The translations under genes and the position numbers were made by a program. Source: NORP309 sp045107085 (GTDB taxonomy: Bacteria; Pseudomonadota; Gammaproteobacteria; Xanthomonadales; Marinicellaceae). Taken from it: 64,000 nt of DNA. Shown here in pieces: positions 18,368 to 27,683 of the stretch; within the stretch, counting starts at the first letter, position 1, and every line of letters begins with the position of its first letter. The notes under the pieces are model-generated. The model had not been told where the DNA came from and did not search any database. It was given only the letters and a program-made list of their open reading frames with translations. Where the stretch lies: contig JBGCFT010000094.1 of assembly GCA_045107085.1 (NCBI GenBank), positions 18,322 through 82,321 of the forward strand, written 5' to 3'.

Positions 18368-18952
18368 TTAGAATGTGCAAGTTTTTATTTGTGCAGCATA
18401 CCTTTTTGAATTGCCATCAACTTTTCTGGCCACATCTAACAACCATTTTTTATTATTGTGAGTCCCTCTCATATAACCTCCTCTGCCCTCATGGTATGCT
18501 AAATATTGCTTATAAGCATCCCATTTAGAAGCTTTGGTTTGTTTATGGGTGTTAAACGTATACCATCCTACAAAATCGATAGCATCTTTAAATTTATCTC
18601 TATCTGCTCCTCTATTTTTGGTTTGTTTTTTATACTCTTTCCAAGTTTCGTCTAAAACTTGAGCATAACCAAAAGCAGAAGATTTTCTTGTCCAAGGAAT
18701 AAAACCTAAAACTTTTTTACGCCCGGGTTTAGCGTCATTTCTAAATCCAGACTCTTGTTTTAAAATAGCCATCTGTACATGAATCGGGGTGCCCCATTTA
18801 TCTTGAGATTTTTGAGCATATTTATGCCATTTTTTCTTTTCAGAAAATATATAACAAATATTATTAATGTCTTTGGGGACTTTATTGCGACATGAAGTTA
18901 TGAAGATTAAAATGAGACAATAGAATATTAACAGCCCAAATGTTGACTGCAT
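18368..18952 (-). CDS. Small transglycosylase-like lipoprotein (SLT fold)
   Basis: A 194-residue protein with an N-terminal lipoprotein-type signal (MQSTFGLLIFYCLILIF, then ITSC) and a lysozyme-like SLT domain over the rest. The putative catalytic Glu is in LKQESGFRND; SAFGYAQVLDETWKEY and YLAYHEGRGGYMRGT are the usual SLT substrate-cleft motifs. It would cleave peptidoglycan glycan strands in the periplasm. An upstream in-frame start (19021) would overlap queD by 50 bp; ATG 18952 gives a clean signal peptide 16 bp after queD. It is the last gene of fur-queD-slt. Confidence 0.8.
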   Translation of the reverse strand: MQSTFGLLIFYCLILIFITSCRNKVPKDINNICYIFSEKKKWHKYAQKSQDKWGTPIHVQMAILKQESGFRNDAKPGRKKVLGFIPWTRKSSAFGYAQVLDETWKEYKKQTKNRGADRDKFKDAIDFVGWYTFNTHKQTKASKWDAYKQYLAYHEGRGGYMRGTHNNKKWLLDVARKVDGNSKRYAAQIKTCTF

Positions 18953-18968
18953 TTTAAGCGGCTGTTTA

Positions 18969-19328
18969 TTACTCAGGACCATAATAAACACAACCAGAAT
19001 TGCATGTTTCGCAGACTTCAACTTTTGATAAATTTTTTAAATCAGGTTTTAACATGGTCCAAATCCAAAAACATAGATTTTCACTGGTTGGATTTTCTAA
19101 GCCTTCTATGTGATTTAAACAGTTATGGTCTAATTTTTCATACAATGGTTTGAAGACGGATTTGATGTCTGCAAAGTCTGCAACCCAACCAGTATCCTCT
19201 GCCACATCATCTGATATGGTAATAATAATTTCAATCGAGTGGCCATGTAATCTGCCACACTTGTGTCCATCTGGCACATTGGGTAACCAATGGGCTGCTT
19301 CAATCATAAATTTTTTATAGATTTCCAT
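18969..19328 (-). CDS. queD: 6-carboxytetrahydropterin synthase QueD
   Basis: Converts dihydroneopterin triphosphate to 6-carboxytetrahydropterin in queuosine synthesis. The Zn-binding histidines are in EAAHWLPNV and GRLHGHSIEI, with the catalytic Cys in GHKCGRLHGH; DHNCLNHIEGLENPTSEN is the usual second-half motif. 119 residues, as in E. coli. The start overlaps the fur stop by one base (TAATG), so translation is probably coupled to fur. Confidence 0.93.
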   Translation of the reverse strand: MEIYKKFMIEAAHWLPNVPDGHKCGRLHGHSIEIIITISDDVAEDTGWVADFADIKSVFKPLYEKLDHNCLNHIEGLENPTSENLCFWIWTMLKPDLKNLSKVEVCETCNSGCVYYGPE

Positions 19329-19729
19329 TAACTCTTCTTCCTCACATATAACACCATGTTGTGATCAATCAGCTCATAACCATGTTCATCCGCTAGTTCA
19401 ACCTGTAACTGTTCTAATTTTTTACTAAAAAACTCATTCACTTCACCTGTATCAACATCAACCATGTGATCATGGTGTTCTCCTGTTTCAACTTCATAAA
19501 CGGCTTGATCATTATCAAATTGGTGCTTTATGATTAAGCCAGCAGATTCAAACTGATTTAATACGCGATAAATTGTTGCTAAACCAATTTCACTGTTTTC
19601 TTCTCTCATTTTAGTAAATAATTCATCTGCGCTAAAATGATTGCCAGGATGTTTTGCAAAAAACTCTAAGACTTGAACTCTAGGTAATGTCACCTTAAGC
19701 CCTGCTTTTTTAATATCTGATGCTTTCAT
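19328..19729 (-). CDS. fur: Ferric uptake regulator Fur
   Basis: Iron-responsive repressor. The winged-helix domain occupies about residues 1-80 (KVTLPRVQVLEFF, IGLATIYRVLNQFESAGLI). The dimerisation domain has the metal-site segment GEHHDHMVDVDTGEV and ends ELIDHNMVLYVRKKS. The E. coli structural-zinc CxxC is absent: those positions read VDVDTG and the protein has no cysteine at all, as in a number of Pseudomonas-like Fur proteins. 133 residues. Divergent from bamE, a conserved arrangement. Confidence 0.94.
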   Translation of the reverse strand: MKASDIKKAGLKVTLPRVQVLEFFAKHPGNHFSADELFTKMREENSEIGLATIYRVLNQFESAGLIIKHQFDNDQAVYEVETGEHHDHMVDVDTGEVNEFFSKKLEQLQVELADEHGYELIDHNMVLYVRKKS

Positions 19730-19832
19730 TATTATCTCAATTTTAAATTATATTTAATGTTACAGCTATTTTAACTGCTATTTAACTCGCAATATTGTAT
19801 CATTCGCACTGTTAAAAAGTTTACTTATTGTT

Positions 19833-20168
19833 ATGAAATCTAATACAATTTTATTATCACTGTTATTTATATTGTTTACTAATGCGTGCACGTATAAAAC
19901 ACCTATCCAGCAAGGAAATATTTTAAAGCAAGAAGAAGTTGATGAAATAAAGCCAGGAATGAATAAGCGCCAAATTGCTATAATTCTTGGAACACCCGCC
20001 ATAGCTGATCCATTTAATCAAAACAGATGGGATTATTTAAATACCAGTAAAGTCAAAGGAAAATTAAATGATGTCAAAAGACTGACATTATATTTTAAAG
20101 ACGATAAACTAATTAAAACTGAAGGCAATTATTTTCCTGCTAAAAACAGTGAAAACATAGAAAATTAA
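19833..20168 (+). CDS. bamE: Outer membrane assembly lipoprotein BamE
   Basis: Small lipoprotein of the BAM complex that inserts beta-barrel proteins into the outer membrane. The signal peptide MKSNTILLSLLFILFTNAC ends in the lipidated Cys. The mature part has EVDEIKPGMNKRQIAIILGT and WDYLNTSKVKGK, the hallmark BamE/SmpA segments. 111 residues, normal length. Its position facing fur, with rnfH-ratA-smpB next to it, is conserved in Gammaproteobacteria. Confidence 0.93.
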   Translation: MKSNTILLSLLFILFTNACTYKTPIQQGNILKQEEVDEIKPGMNKRQIAIILGTPAIADPFNQNRWDYLNTSKVKGKLNDVKRLTLYFKDDKLIKTEGNYFPAKNSENIEN

Positions 20169-20179
20169 TCTAGCTAATA

Positions 20180-20473
20180 TTATTTTATTATACCTTGATC
20201 ACGTTGTTTTTGTGCTCTTTGAATCCTGACCTGTTTTGGATTTGCGATAAGATTTCGATATATTTCAATTCTATCACCTGCTTTAACTATTTCATCTAAG
20301 TGCTTGACTTGATTATATATTCCTACTTTATTAACTGATAAATTTATTTCGGGATAATCTTGTAATATCTTAGATTGTTTAATCACATCAGAAATACTCG
20401 ACCCTTCCTGAACTTCCAATTTAATCAGTTTTTGCTCACTTAATAATGCATAAATTAACTCAACTGTAAACAT
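20180..20473 (-). CDS. rnfH: RnfH family ubiquitin-fold protein
   Basis: A 97-residue beta-grasp protein of the RnfH (UPF0125) family. It opens FTVELIYALLSEQKLIKLEV, has a DRIEIYRNLIANPKQVR segment typical of the family, and ends in a basic tail. It is often encoded beside ratA, as here, with a 14-bp overlap. The biochemical role is unclear; the name comes from its presence in some rnf operons. The rnf operon in this window is 33 kb away. Confidence 0.88.
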   Translation of the reverse strand: MFTVELIYALLSEQKLIKLEVQEGSSISDVIKQSKILQDYPEINLSVNKVGIYNQVKHLDEIVKAGDRIEIYRNLIANPKQVRIQRAQKQRDQGIIK

Positions 20474-20900
20474 TGTTTGCCCTCTCTACAAAATCCACAA
20501 CCAATTGCTGAGCTATTCTTCCAAAGGCTTTCTTAAAAGTACTGTTAAGTAATCCAGATTTAAAATTAAATTCTAAATGTAATTCTATTTTACTTGCGTT
20601 TGTACCAAATGGGGTAAAAATCCAATAGCCTGAGAGGTTTTTAAAAGGTCCGCTAACAAGCGTAAGATCGATACGATAATTTTTTAATTCTTTACTTAAT
20701 ATGTTCCTTGTTGTGAATTTTTGTTTAATGCCAGCAAGACTTATTGTCATTCCAGCAATCATTTCACTGTCATTATCCTTAAGTATATGGGATTCATGAC
20801 ACCAATTGAGAAAGGCAGGATAGGTTTCAATTGAATTAACTAAATCAAACATTTTTTCGGCGTTATGTCTTATTATGGCTTGCCTGTTAATTGTATGCAT
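20460..20900 (-). CDS. ratA: RatA-type START/coenzyme Q-binding protein
   Basis: A 146-residue START-superfamily (SRPBCC) protein. Characteristic segments are YPAFLNWCHESHIL near residue 28 and LVSGPFKNLSGYWIFTPFG. E. coli RatA was reported to block 70S ribosome association, and relatives such as yeast Coq10 bind ubiquinone, so the role here is undecided. ATG 20900 begins with the conserved MHTINRQAIIRHNAEKMFDL; a longer frame upstream is unsupported. It diverges from smpB. Confidence 0.88.
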   Translation of the reverse strand: MHTINRQAIIRHNAEKMFDLVNSIETYPAFLNWCHESHILKDNDSEMIAGMTISLAGIKQKFTTRNILSKELKNYRIDLTLVSGPFKNLSGYWIFTPFGTNASKIELHLEFNFKSGLLNSTFKKAFGRIAQQLVVDFVERANNVYS

Positions 20901-20976
20901 GAAACTTAAAGTAAATAAAATGCATATTCTACACAACTGAAGTGCATTTTTTTAGTTTTTTTACTACAATTCAATA

Positions 20977-21453
20977 ATGAATAAGAAAAAGAAAAAAACA
21001 CCTTCCAATGTCATAGCTATCAATAAAAGATCTGGTTATGAATATTTTTTTCTGGAGGATTATGAAGCAGGTTTATCGTTAATGGGTTGGGAAGTTAAAA
21101 GCTTGCGCCAAGGAAAAGTAGATTTTAACGAATCCTATGTATTTTTGCGAAATGGTGAAGCAGAATTAATTGGCACTCGAATAACACCTCTTTTAAGTGC
21201 TTCATCTCATGTTGAATCTGACCCTATGAGACCAAAAAAATTATTATTGCACAAAAAAGAAATATCAAAATTGATTGGTGCCATTGAACAAAAAGGCTTA
21301 ACCATAGTGCCCAGAAAACTGTATTGGAAAGCAGGAAAGATTAAACTGCTTATTTCATTAGCTAAAGGTAAGAATATTCATGATAAAAGACAAGCAGTCA
21401 AAGCACGAGACTGGGATAGAAATAAGCACCGAGTGTTAAAAGCCAATCAGTAA
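20977..21453 (+). CDS. smpB: SsrA-binding protein SmpB
   Basis: tmRNA-binding protein for trans-translation rescue of stalled ribosomes. Motifs: NKRSGYEYFFLEDYEAGL, GWEVKSLRQGKVD, KKLLLHKKEI and the basic C-terminal KGKNIHDKRQAVKARDWDRN. 158 residues against 160 in E. coli. ATG start. No tmRNA gene (ssrA) was recognised nearby. It converges with pilE. Confidence 0.96.
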   Translation: MNKKKKKTPSNVIAINKRSGYEYFFLEDYEAGLSLMGWEVKSLRQGKVDFNESYVFLRNGEAELIGTRITPLLSASSHVESDPMRPKKLLLHKKEISKLIGAIEQKGLTIVPRKLYWKAGKIKLLISLAKGKNIHDKRQAVKARDWDRNKHRVLKANQ

Positions 21454-21502
21454 AGCTGAATTTAGAACCTCAGACTTTAACTAAAATCTAAGGCTCAAAT
21501 AT

Positions 21503-21934
21503 CTACTGCCAACAATTTGTTGGCCATCTTCTGCCAACAGAATTAATTCTGATATTTCTGCAATTTGTATTAAATAATGGTGTTGTATCATCTCTCTGAT
21601 TACCTCTTGCTATGGCTCTGAGTTCATAACCACCGTCAACAATTGTCTGTCTAAATCTATAATTCTCTACTTGATTAAATTTACCTGACAAACCCAAATT
21701 AGTGGGTGTTACATTCGCACCTAAAATAGAAGTAGCATATTGTTGATAAGTGGCCATGTGACGCTCTTGAATAGCAGCCAACTCCATTAAGATATTTTGA
21801 GCTTCTACCCTTTTCGAAATAATCACTTGTTTTTTATAGGTTGGAATAGCATAAGCCATAATTATTCCAATAACCGCAATAACAATCATTAATTCGACTA
21901 GGGTAAAGCCTTTTTTATTTGATAATTTTTTCAT
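21503..21934 (-). CDS. pilE: Type IV minor pilin PilE
   Basis: Minor pilin with a class III signal: after the leader KKLSNKKG, the mature protein begins FTLVELMIVIAVIGIIMA with the conserved Glu5. The globular part is about 105 residues, and two Cys near the C-terminus (NTNCRNIR, PTNCWQ) can form the D-region disulfide. 143 residues. Last gene of the minor-pilin operon, 2 bp after the PilY2-like gene. The name PilE rests on its position after pilY1/pilY2, as in Pseudomonas. Confidence 0.88.
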   Translation of the reverse strand: MKKLSNKKGFTLVELMIVIAVIGIIMAYAIPTYKKQVIISKRVEAQNILMELAAIQERHMATYQQYATSILGANVTPTNLGLSGKFNQVENYRFRQTIVDGGYELRAIARGNQRDDTTPLFNTNCRNIRINSVGRRWPTNCWQ

Positions 21935-21936
21935 AG

Positions 21937-22293
21937 TTAATACAGTGTATCATATGGAACAGTTCCAATAAAAGTAACATAGGTTTTAGAAACCTGTTTT
22001 TTATTTTCGTCTTTGTAATCATTATAAGCTATTCTTATGTGGTACTTCTTGTTTAGCTCTAATTCATCTAATTTTATAGTGTTGTTTGCGCTGGTATGAT
22101 AGCCACGTATTAAAACAGATTCAAATAAAGTCAATGTCTTTGTTTTTACATTATTTTCAACAAAATCAATGGTTTTAGATTCCATGTCAATATTAGTTAT
22201 TTTGACTTCAGCATTTTCAAACTTTAAGCTTGCATCAGCTAATACCAAAGAACTGAGTAACAACAAGCTACATATAATTATTTTTTTAATCAT
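21937..22293 (-). CDS. PilY2-like small exported protein
   Basis: A 118-residue protein with a clear signal peptide (MIKKIIICSLLLLSSLVLA, cleavage near ADA) and a small beta-rich domain with KFENAEVKITNIDMESKTID and YVTFIGTVPYD. I do not recognise a family from sequence. It lies exactly where pilY2 sits in Pseudomonas, between pilY1 and pilE, and has the same size class (about 115 residues), so PilY2 is the best positional assignment. A role in pilus assembly is an inference. Confidence 0.6.
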   Translation of the reverse strand: MIKKIIICSLLLLSSLVLADASLKFENAEVKITNIDMESKTIDFVENNVKTKTLTLFESVLIRGYHTSANNTIKLDELELNKKYHIRIAYNDYKDENKKQVSKTYVTFIGTVPYDTLY

Positions 22294-22306
22294 TTTGATC
22301 TCCTAT

Positions 22307-25300
22307 TTAATCTAAAATTATGCGTTGCCAACTTTTTCTGCCCCATTTTCTTGTGGGTATTTCTACTAATCCAGATTCACCAGTGTTGTCAATTGCACCT
22401 GTATCAATATTTATGAGTGTATTATTACCTCCTGGAGTCGTAATAATATTCATTCCTAAAGCTAAGTCATCAACAAATATGCCTTCTGATTGACCCCCAT
22501 TAAAAAATCCACCCGATGACAAAGATCCGCCAGTTGTTGAGCTAATTGCCATTATCCAGCTTTCGCCGCCAGGAAGACATGGATCTGCTCCATTTGGTAT
22601 AATGGTGATTACTGTCATTATGTTTGATTGATTATTTCTTCCAATTAAATTAACCATTCTTTCACCAGATGTAGGAAGCTCTACTTTCCAACTTTCATCA
22701 GAAGCGACTGGATTTGAGCTCACACTCCTGAATGTTCCAGTTTCAGTAACTGTTTGCTCAACCAATCTAGAATCGTTAAGAGAATAAGTGCTGTATCCCT
22801 CAAAAGAATCTCTTAATCCAATTAGATATTGCGGTGGAGTCGTTGTTACACTTCTGTCAGGTGTTTCTATATATTTGCCCGTTCCGAACGTAATCATCAC
22901 ATCTGTAGTAGAGTCATCTGGCGTAAATATTCTCGGTGGTGTAGTGATGGCTTGATCTGACGAGCCAGAAAATAAAATTTGATCTGAGGATATAGTGGTA
23001 GTGCCTCCTGAAAAAACTTTGAGAGCATCAAATTTGTATACATTACCATGCAAATCACCTGCATAAATAAAATCTGCACCCTGATCTGCTGCATAATAAG
23101 TGATACTTGTATCTGAAGAATCATAAGCAACAAAATCACCCACAACCGGAGGACCCATACCATTTGGGTCTGCTATACTTCCATCATTAGATATCCACTT
23201 ATGTAGTAAAGCACCTGTTTCTAGATCTAAAGCATACAATGCAGATTTCTGATTACTACTTGAGTAACCATTGGGTAAGAATGCAACCCATTTAGATGCA
23301 CCTGTTTCGGGATTATATACCCTTGAAATAATACCACCAGCATATGTATAGCCCATATCGCTGTCTTCAGCGTCTGTAAATTCCCATAAAACTTCAGGCT
23401 CATTTTTGACATCTGAACCTAAATTTAAAGCATAAAATAGCTTGCCGCCAAACCTTAAATTACCAAGGGCAACAGTATTCCAACCGCCTTCAATAAAAGC
23501 ATCTCTGACAAATGGAGCAGCATCTACTCTGGTTTTATGTGGAGCTATAGGATCAGCAAGTTCAGCAATTGTTTCTAATGACTTAGAAGGAATATAAGCC
23601 CAATATTCATGTCCTCCATTTGTGGTATTCTGAATGCCTGCAGCAAAAGCATGCAGCATACCATCATTGGCTCCAACTAAAATAACGTTATCACGGTTTT
23701 TGTATGTTTCTCTAAACTCTTCGTATCCACTGCCTGAACTAGCTGCGTTATACTCAGGCGTTCCTGGTTGCCAAAACTCATCGTCAAAGGATGCACTCGG
23801 TGCTCGAACTATCTGGGCAGGAGAATGAATAACGTCTCCCAATAAAGATCTTCTGTCTCTGAACACTCCATTGTTAAATCTTTCCAAAGATCTATCACCT
23901 CGGATATAGTTAATGACATCAGTGTATGATATTGTTGGATTTTCTATAACAAATTCTGAACTAATAATTGGAGTTATGGCACTAGTAGGTAATGAAGTTG
24001 CGTCAAAATCATATTGATTGCCATTGAAAAATGTTGATATATTTCTAGAATAATGATCATTAGTAGCAGCTATAACTCTGCCCATAGATGCGCACAAGCC
24101 ACCTGTCAATTTACATCCAGCATCCCATTCTACAGCTCCAAGTGTGCCATCAGCATTTAATGGAGATGCAATAACAAAACCACTCCAATCAGAAGTATCA
24201 TATCCTGTTTTAAAAGATAGTGTTGCATCAGAAACAACATTAGAAGAGACACTACCAGCACTGGCACGGCCTTTTCTTTGAATTATATTTGATACAACTT
24301 TATTTAAGGATTCAGCTAATTCATTTGGATCTCTGGCACTGAAGTATTTGCCACGGCTGTTAACTGAAGCGTGCCAAACATCATCTACTAATCCACCACT
24401 ATCACCAGTTCTTGTCCATGTTTTTTCACCACGTCTCAATGCCAGTAAATCTGTTTCTTGATCTAATGCTCCAGATAATCCTAAACCAATGTTAAAGCTT
24501 ACCAAATGTTGCCAAGATGCAGGATCATTATTGGGGTTCCAGAACAATTCAGGCTTTTGCCACCACTGTTCGTTTTCTGATACTGATACAATATCTCCGT
24601 TAATATCGGTAAAATCTTCAATAAAAACTGGCACCCTATTTTCTAAATCAGGCCGTAAATCTCTTCTCCAAAATTCAAATGCATTATCAGCTAAAGTTCT
24701 GCTATCAGTTCCTGCATACATTTTAGATAAACCTGATCCAGGATTGTAATTATAGCCTGATTCTCCTTCGGATACTGCTGGAAATGTTGTGCCAGTATTA
24801 TCTACATTACTGTCAACCCCTTCTGCTCCATTCCAAGTACCATCGGAAATAGCAATATGAAAGTTTTGTTGACAGGATAACTCTGCACCAAAATTTGCAT
24901 CATAATAAGGTCCATTTACGCCTTTTTTTTCAAATTGAATTCCCGCTAATTCAGTAGATCTTCTTAAGGGCGTTCCTCCATTTGCTGGTATCGTAAACAA
25001 CCAATCAAAAAAGTCATCTCTGTGAGAACCTGTAAAAAGATTCATGTTTGTGCCGCCCGTAGAACCAGAAAATCTATTATTATTTATTTGTTGCCAATCT
25101 ATTTTAAAATCAGGACCAAAATTAACAAATGCATGGCTAAGGGCTGCTCTGGCTAGTTTTCCTCTGGTATTGTAATAACTGTACCAATTTGCAAAGTTTT
25201 GTTCTTGATCTGCCGATATTTCATGTTTAGTGTATTGATTTTGACCAGTTCCAACACCGGCTGTCGCTCGTGTTGCAATTGTGGCATTGCTTGGACCATT

Positions 25301-25789
25301 CCATGTGTAGTAGTATGCTTTTCCACGATTTAAAACACCGCCTTCAAGTAGAAAAACACCAACTGTTCCGTTTGTATAATTAGGGTAACTATTAAATACA
25401 GGCACATAATTATTATTCAGATTAATACGACCAGTTATTCCTCCGCCAACTAAATTACCTGCTTCATAGAATCCATCAAATTTAGCATTATCAAAATCAG
25501 CATCCGGTAATGAGGTACCATCTGATCTTACTGGTGGTCTGTAGTTAATATTAGGATTAAAATACAATAAGTTATAATCAGCAGACGCAAAACTAGCTGC
25601 ATAATAGTATAACTGTGTATCTGGCATATAACCCCAAGCCATACTGCCTGAATCATCAAATGTTACTGCCAAAGCAGGTGGAACACTTTGATTTAAGAAC
25701 AAAGGTTCATGCGTTAACAAAAGAGGAACCGATTTCACTGAGAAAGTGAAAGATAACACTGAGGCGCATATTATTTTATTTAATTTCAT
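22307..25789 (-). CDS. pilY1: Type IV pilus tip adhesin PilY1
   Basis: Large exported protein (1160 residues) that caps the pilus and primes assembly with the minor pilins. It has a signal peptide at residues 1-20, a von Willebrand A-like N-terminal part with the metal-site motif TFDDSGSMAW (about 43-52), and a C-terminal PilY1 beta-propeller (about 640-1090) with VILVGANDGMLHAFAAG and DFIYAGDLHGNVYKFD. The calcium-loop region before YAGD reads AADQGADF, shorter than the DxNxDGxxD loop of Pseudomonas PilY1. It follows pilX by 12 bp and precedes the pilY2-like gene by 13 bp. Confidence 0.93.
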   Translation of the reverse strand: MKLNKIICASVLSFTFSVKSVPLLLTHEPLFLNQSVPPALAVTFDDSGSMAWGYMPDTQLYYYAASFASADYNLLYFNPNINYRPPVRSDGTSLPDADFDNAKFDGFYEAGNLVGGGITGRINLNNNYVPVFNSYPNYTNGTVGVFLLEGGVLNRGKAYYYTWNGPSNATIATRATAGVGTGQNQYTKHEISADQEQNFANWYSYYNTRGKLARAALSHAFVNFGPDFKIDWQQINNNRFSGSTGGTNMNLFTGSHRDDFFDWLFTIPANGGTPLRRSTELAGIQFEKKGVNGPYYDANFGAELSCQQNFHIAISDGTWNGAEGVDSNVDNTGTTFPAVSEGESGYNYNPGSGLSKMYAGTDSRTLADNAFEFWRRDLRPDLENRVPVFIEDFTDINGDIVSVSENEQWWQKPELFWNPNNDPASWQHLVSFNIGLGLSGALDQETDLLALRRGEKTWTRTGDSGGLVDDVWHASVNSRGKYFSARDPNELAESLNKVVSNIIQRKGRASAGSVSSNVVSDATLSFKTGYDTSDWSGFVIASPLNADGTLGAVEWDAGCKLTGGLCASMGRVIAATNDHYSRNISTFFNGNQYDFDATSLPTSAITPIISSEFVIENPTISYTDVINYIRGDRSLERFNNGVFRDRRSLLGDVIHSPAQIVRAPSASFDDEFWQPGTPEYNAASSGSGYEEFRETYKNRDNVILVGANDGMLHAFAAGIQNTTNGGHEYWAYIPSKSLETIAELADPIAPHKTRVDAAPFVRDAFIEGGWNTVALGNLRFGGKLFYALNLGSDVKNEPEVLWEFTDAEDSDMGYTYAGGIISRVYNPETGASKWVAFLPNGYSSSNQKSALYALDLETGALLHKWISNDGSIADPNGMGPPVVGDFVAYDSSDTSITYYAADQGADFIYAGDLHGNVYKFDALKVFSGGTTTISSDQILFSGSSDQAITTPPRIFTPDDSTTDVMITFGTGKYIETPDRSVTTTPPQYLIGLRDSFEGYSTYSLNDSRLVEQTVTETGTFRSVSSNPVASDESWKVELPTSGERMVNLIGRNNQSNIMTVITIIPNGADPCLPGGESWIMAISSTTGGSLSSGGFFNGGQSEGIFVDDLALGMNIITTPGGNNTLINIDTGAIDNTGESGLVEIPTRKWGRKSWQRIILD

Positions 25790-25801
25790 TGTTTTAACTC
25801 C

Positions 25802-26419
25802 TTAATTTTGTCTCATTGCAAATACAGATTGGTAGACCACAAATATATTGCCTGTTGAATCGTTGGCTTTGGTTCCGATTTTATAGTAAAACATTTTTTG
25901 TTCGTCTTTACTACCGCCCAGTGAACCACTACTACTGGCTGCTGATCCACCTCCTTCTTCACCTACTGTATTCTGAATCGCAACACCATTTCCATCTGTT
26001 AAATAATTATTAATAGGGTATATTAAAAACCTTGGCTCATCTTTTAAATTGCCTTTCAATGTTGTTTTTAAGCTATTAGTACCCGTATACATTGATCCTA
26101 AACCCATGGATTTATCAGAAATAAAGCTGTGCCAATCACTGCCACGAATTTCAAAACTATCACCGCAATACAAACATTCTGCGGAATTCACCCCATTATT
26201 TGTTTGATATTGTCTGAATACATAGTTTTCTACATTCACAAGCAATGTGTAGGCTGCTGTGTCAGCAAAACCTTTTCTCGCAAGACCTCCAGCCATTTTC
26301 TCTTGTAACAAAGCTGACTTCATAGAGGTCACTCCAATTACCGCAATGACTAGCAGTAGAATGATGCCGATTGCTAGTGCAACACCTTCTTGTTTTTTTA
26401 TATTTTTATAATTTTTCAT
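25802..26419 (-). CDS. pilX: Type IV pilus assembly protein PilX
   Basis: Minor pilin of the PilX type. After a short basic leader (KNYKNIKKQEG) comes the hydrophobic helix VALAIGIILLLVIAVIGVTS, then MKSALLQEKMAGGLARKGFA, the standard PilX_N signature. It lacks the usual Glu5, as many PilX proteins do. The remainder holds paired Cys (CLYCGD) and a Gly/Ser-rich segment. 205 residues. It works with PilV, PilW, FimT and PilY1 at the pilus tip. Confidence 0.88.
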   Translation of the reverse strand: MKNYKNIKKQEGVALAIGIILLLVIAVIGVTSMKSALLQEKMAGGLARKGFADTAAYTLLVNVENYVFRQYQTNNGVNSAECLYCGDSFEIRGSDWHSFISDKSMGLGSMYTGTNSLKTTLKGNLKDEPRFLIYPINNYLTDGNGVAIQNTVGEEGGGSAASSSGSLGGSKDEQKMFYYKIGTKANDSTGNIFVVYQSVFAMRQN

Positions 26420-26449
26420 AATATTTTATGGTTTGAATTTCACAATGCC

Positions 26450-27679
26450 TTATTGCATTATATTTTTAAGTGCTATAGAAGTTGTAAACTCTCTTCTGTG
26501 CATACTGTAATGGTTTATGCCCGATGGTAAATCTGATTCATTATAAAATTCTCCACCGTATTGACTGTACCTAAATTCCTCATTTGAATTAGGTGAACTG
26601 TTATAAATTGTATTTAATAACATGTGAATATCGATGGTGACAACTGACCTCCACCCACATCCTTGATTATTTGGTAAAGTAGTATTATTAGTTTCATTTA
26701 AAACTTCTGGCCAACAATCTGCTCCTGTCAAAGATTCAACGCCACTGGCATTTAAATACCTAATTAACCCTTGACTGTCTCTTACTCCATAAATCACATC
26801 AAATGCATCAACACCTTCAATTACCGCATTTGTTACACCATTAAAATTACTGTATAAAGTTGGGATATCTCTGTCATCCACTCTGTTATTTGCAACATAG
26901 TAAGTGGCAGTAGTAAAATCTCTTTGCATATTAAAAGCTTTGGCTAAAGTTATATCTGATTTAACATTGGGTGTCACCACTATGGTATTTGTAGAGGACG
27001 CTATTTCTGTTACTACTTCAGGATAAGATATTCCAGTACCACAACTCACTACTAACCATTGTCCTGAACTGGGTGTGGGTGCGGTTGTTGTATCAGGGGG
27101 GTTTGCTGCAGACCAAGATGTTAATGTTAATGTATTGCCAGCAACAGAGTCAATTTCTCTGCCTTGTCCACTAATATAGCGCACAGTCAAAACATCAGTA
27201 CCTGCAATCCTGTCTCCATCACTTACACCAACTGCTGGTATCATTGCTGTGGTATTTGACCCCAATGAATTCAATGCCGGCTGACAGGTACCAGCAGCAT
27301 CACATTCATGCCCTCTCAGTAAATAAGATGGATCGAATGGGCCGATTCCAAATCCAGGTATAAATGGCAAGGATTTCACATCCCAAGCAACCTTTGTGGG
27401 TTGAGCTTCTTTTGCCGTTTCTTTATTCGACTCTCCAAAACAATACTGATAGCCTGTTTGCTCAATTGTTTGCTTCATTAATGAAATAGCATATCTGCCA
27501 TTTTCTTGAATTCTTGCCAATCCGTTTTGTGTTCTGTTCATTTTTGAGGAAGTATCAAAAACTTGAATGAGTCCAGTCAGTACAATGACTCCAATAGCAA
27601 TGGCCACCATTAGCTCAACAATTGAAAAACCTGTATTGTGTTTTTTGGGTTTGATATTAATATTTTTTAAAGATTTCAT
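26450..27679 (-). CDS. pilW: Type IV pilus assembly protein PilW
   Basis: Minor pilin of the PilW type, 409 residues. The prepilin processing site is KKHNTG/FSIVELMVAIAIGVIVL, with Glu5 present, followed by MNRTQNGLARIQENGRYAI, a conserved PilW segment. The large globular domain has several Cys (for example CDAAGTC). Encoded 4 bp after pilV and 30 bp before pilX. Confidence 0.9.
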   Translation of the reverse strand: MKSLKNINIKPKKHNTGFSIVELMVAIAIGVIVLTGLIQVFDTSSKMNRTQNGLARIQENGRYAISLMKQTIEQTGYQYCFGESNKETAKEAQPTKVAWDVKSLPFIPGFGIGPFDPSYLLRGHECDAAGTCQPALNSLGSNTTAMIPAVGVSDGDRIAGTDVLTVRYISGQGREIDSVAGNTLTLTSWSAANPPDTTTAPTPSSGQWLVVSCGTGISYPEVVTEIASSTNTIVVTPNVKSDITLAKAFNMQRDFTTATYYVANNRVDDRDIPTLYSNFNGVTNAVIEGVDAFDVIYGVRDSQGLIRYLNASGVESLTGADCWPEVLNETNNTTLPNNQGCGWRSVVTIDIHMLLNTIYNSSPNSNEEFRYSQYGGEFYNESDLPSGINHYSMHRREFTTSIALKNIMQ

Positions 27680-27683
27680 ATAG

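Noticed and set aside
18368..19021. Longer start for the transglycosylase gene
   Set aside because: It would overlap queD by more than 50 bp and bury the lipoprotein signal; ATG 18952 is better.
22897..23163. Open frames inside pilY1 on the same strand
   Set aside because: Shadow of pilY1 in another frame; composition is not protein-like.
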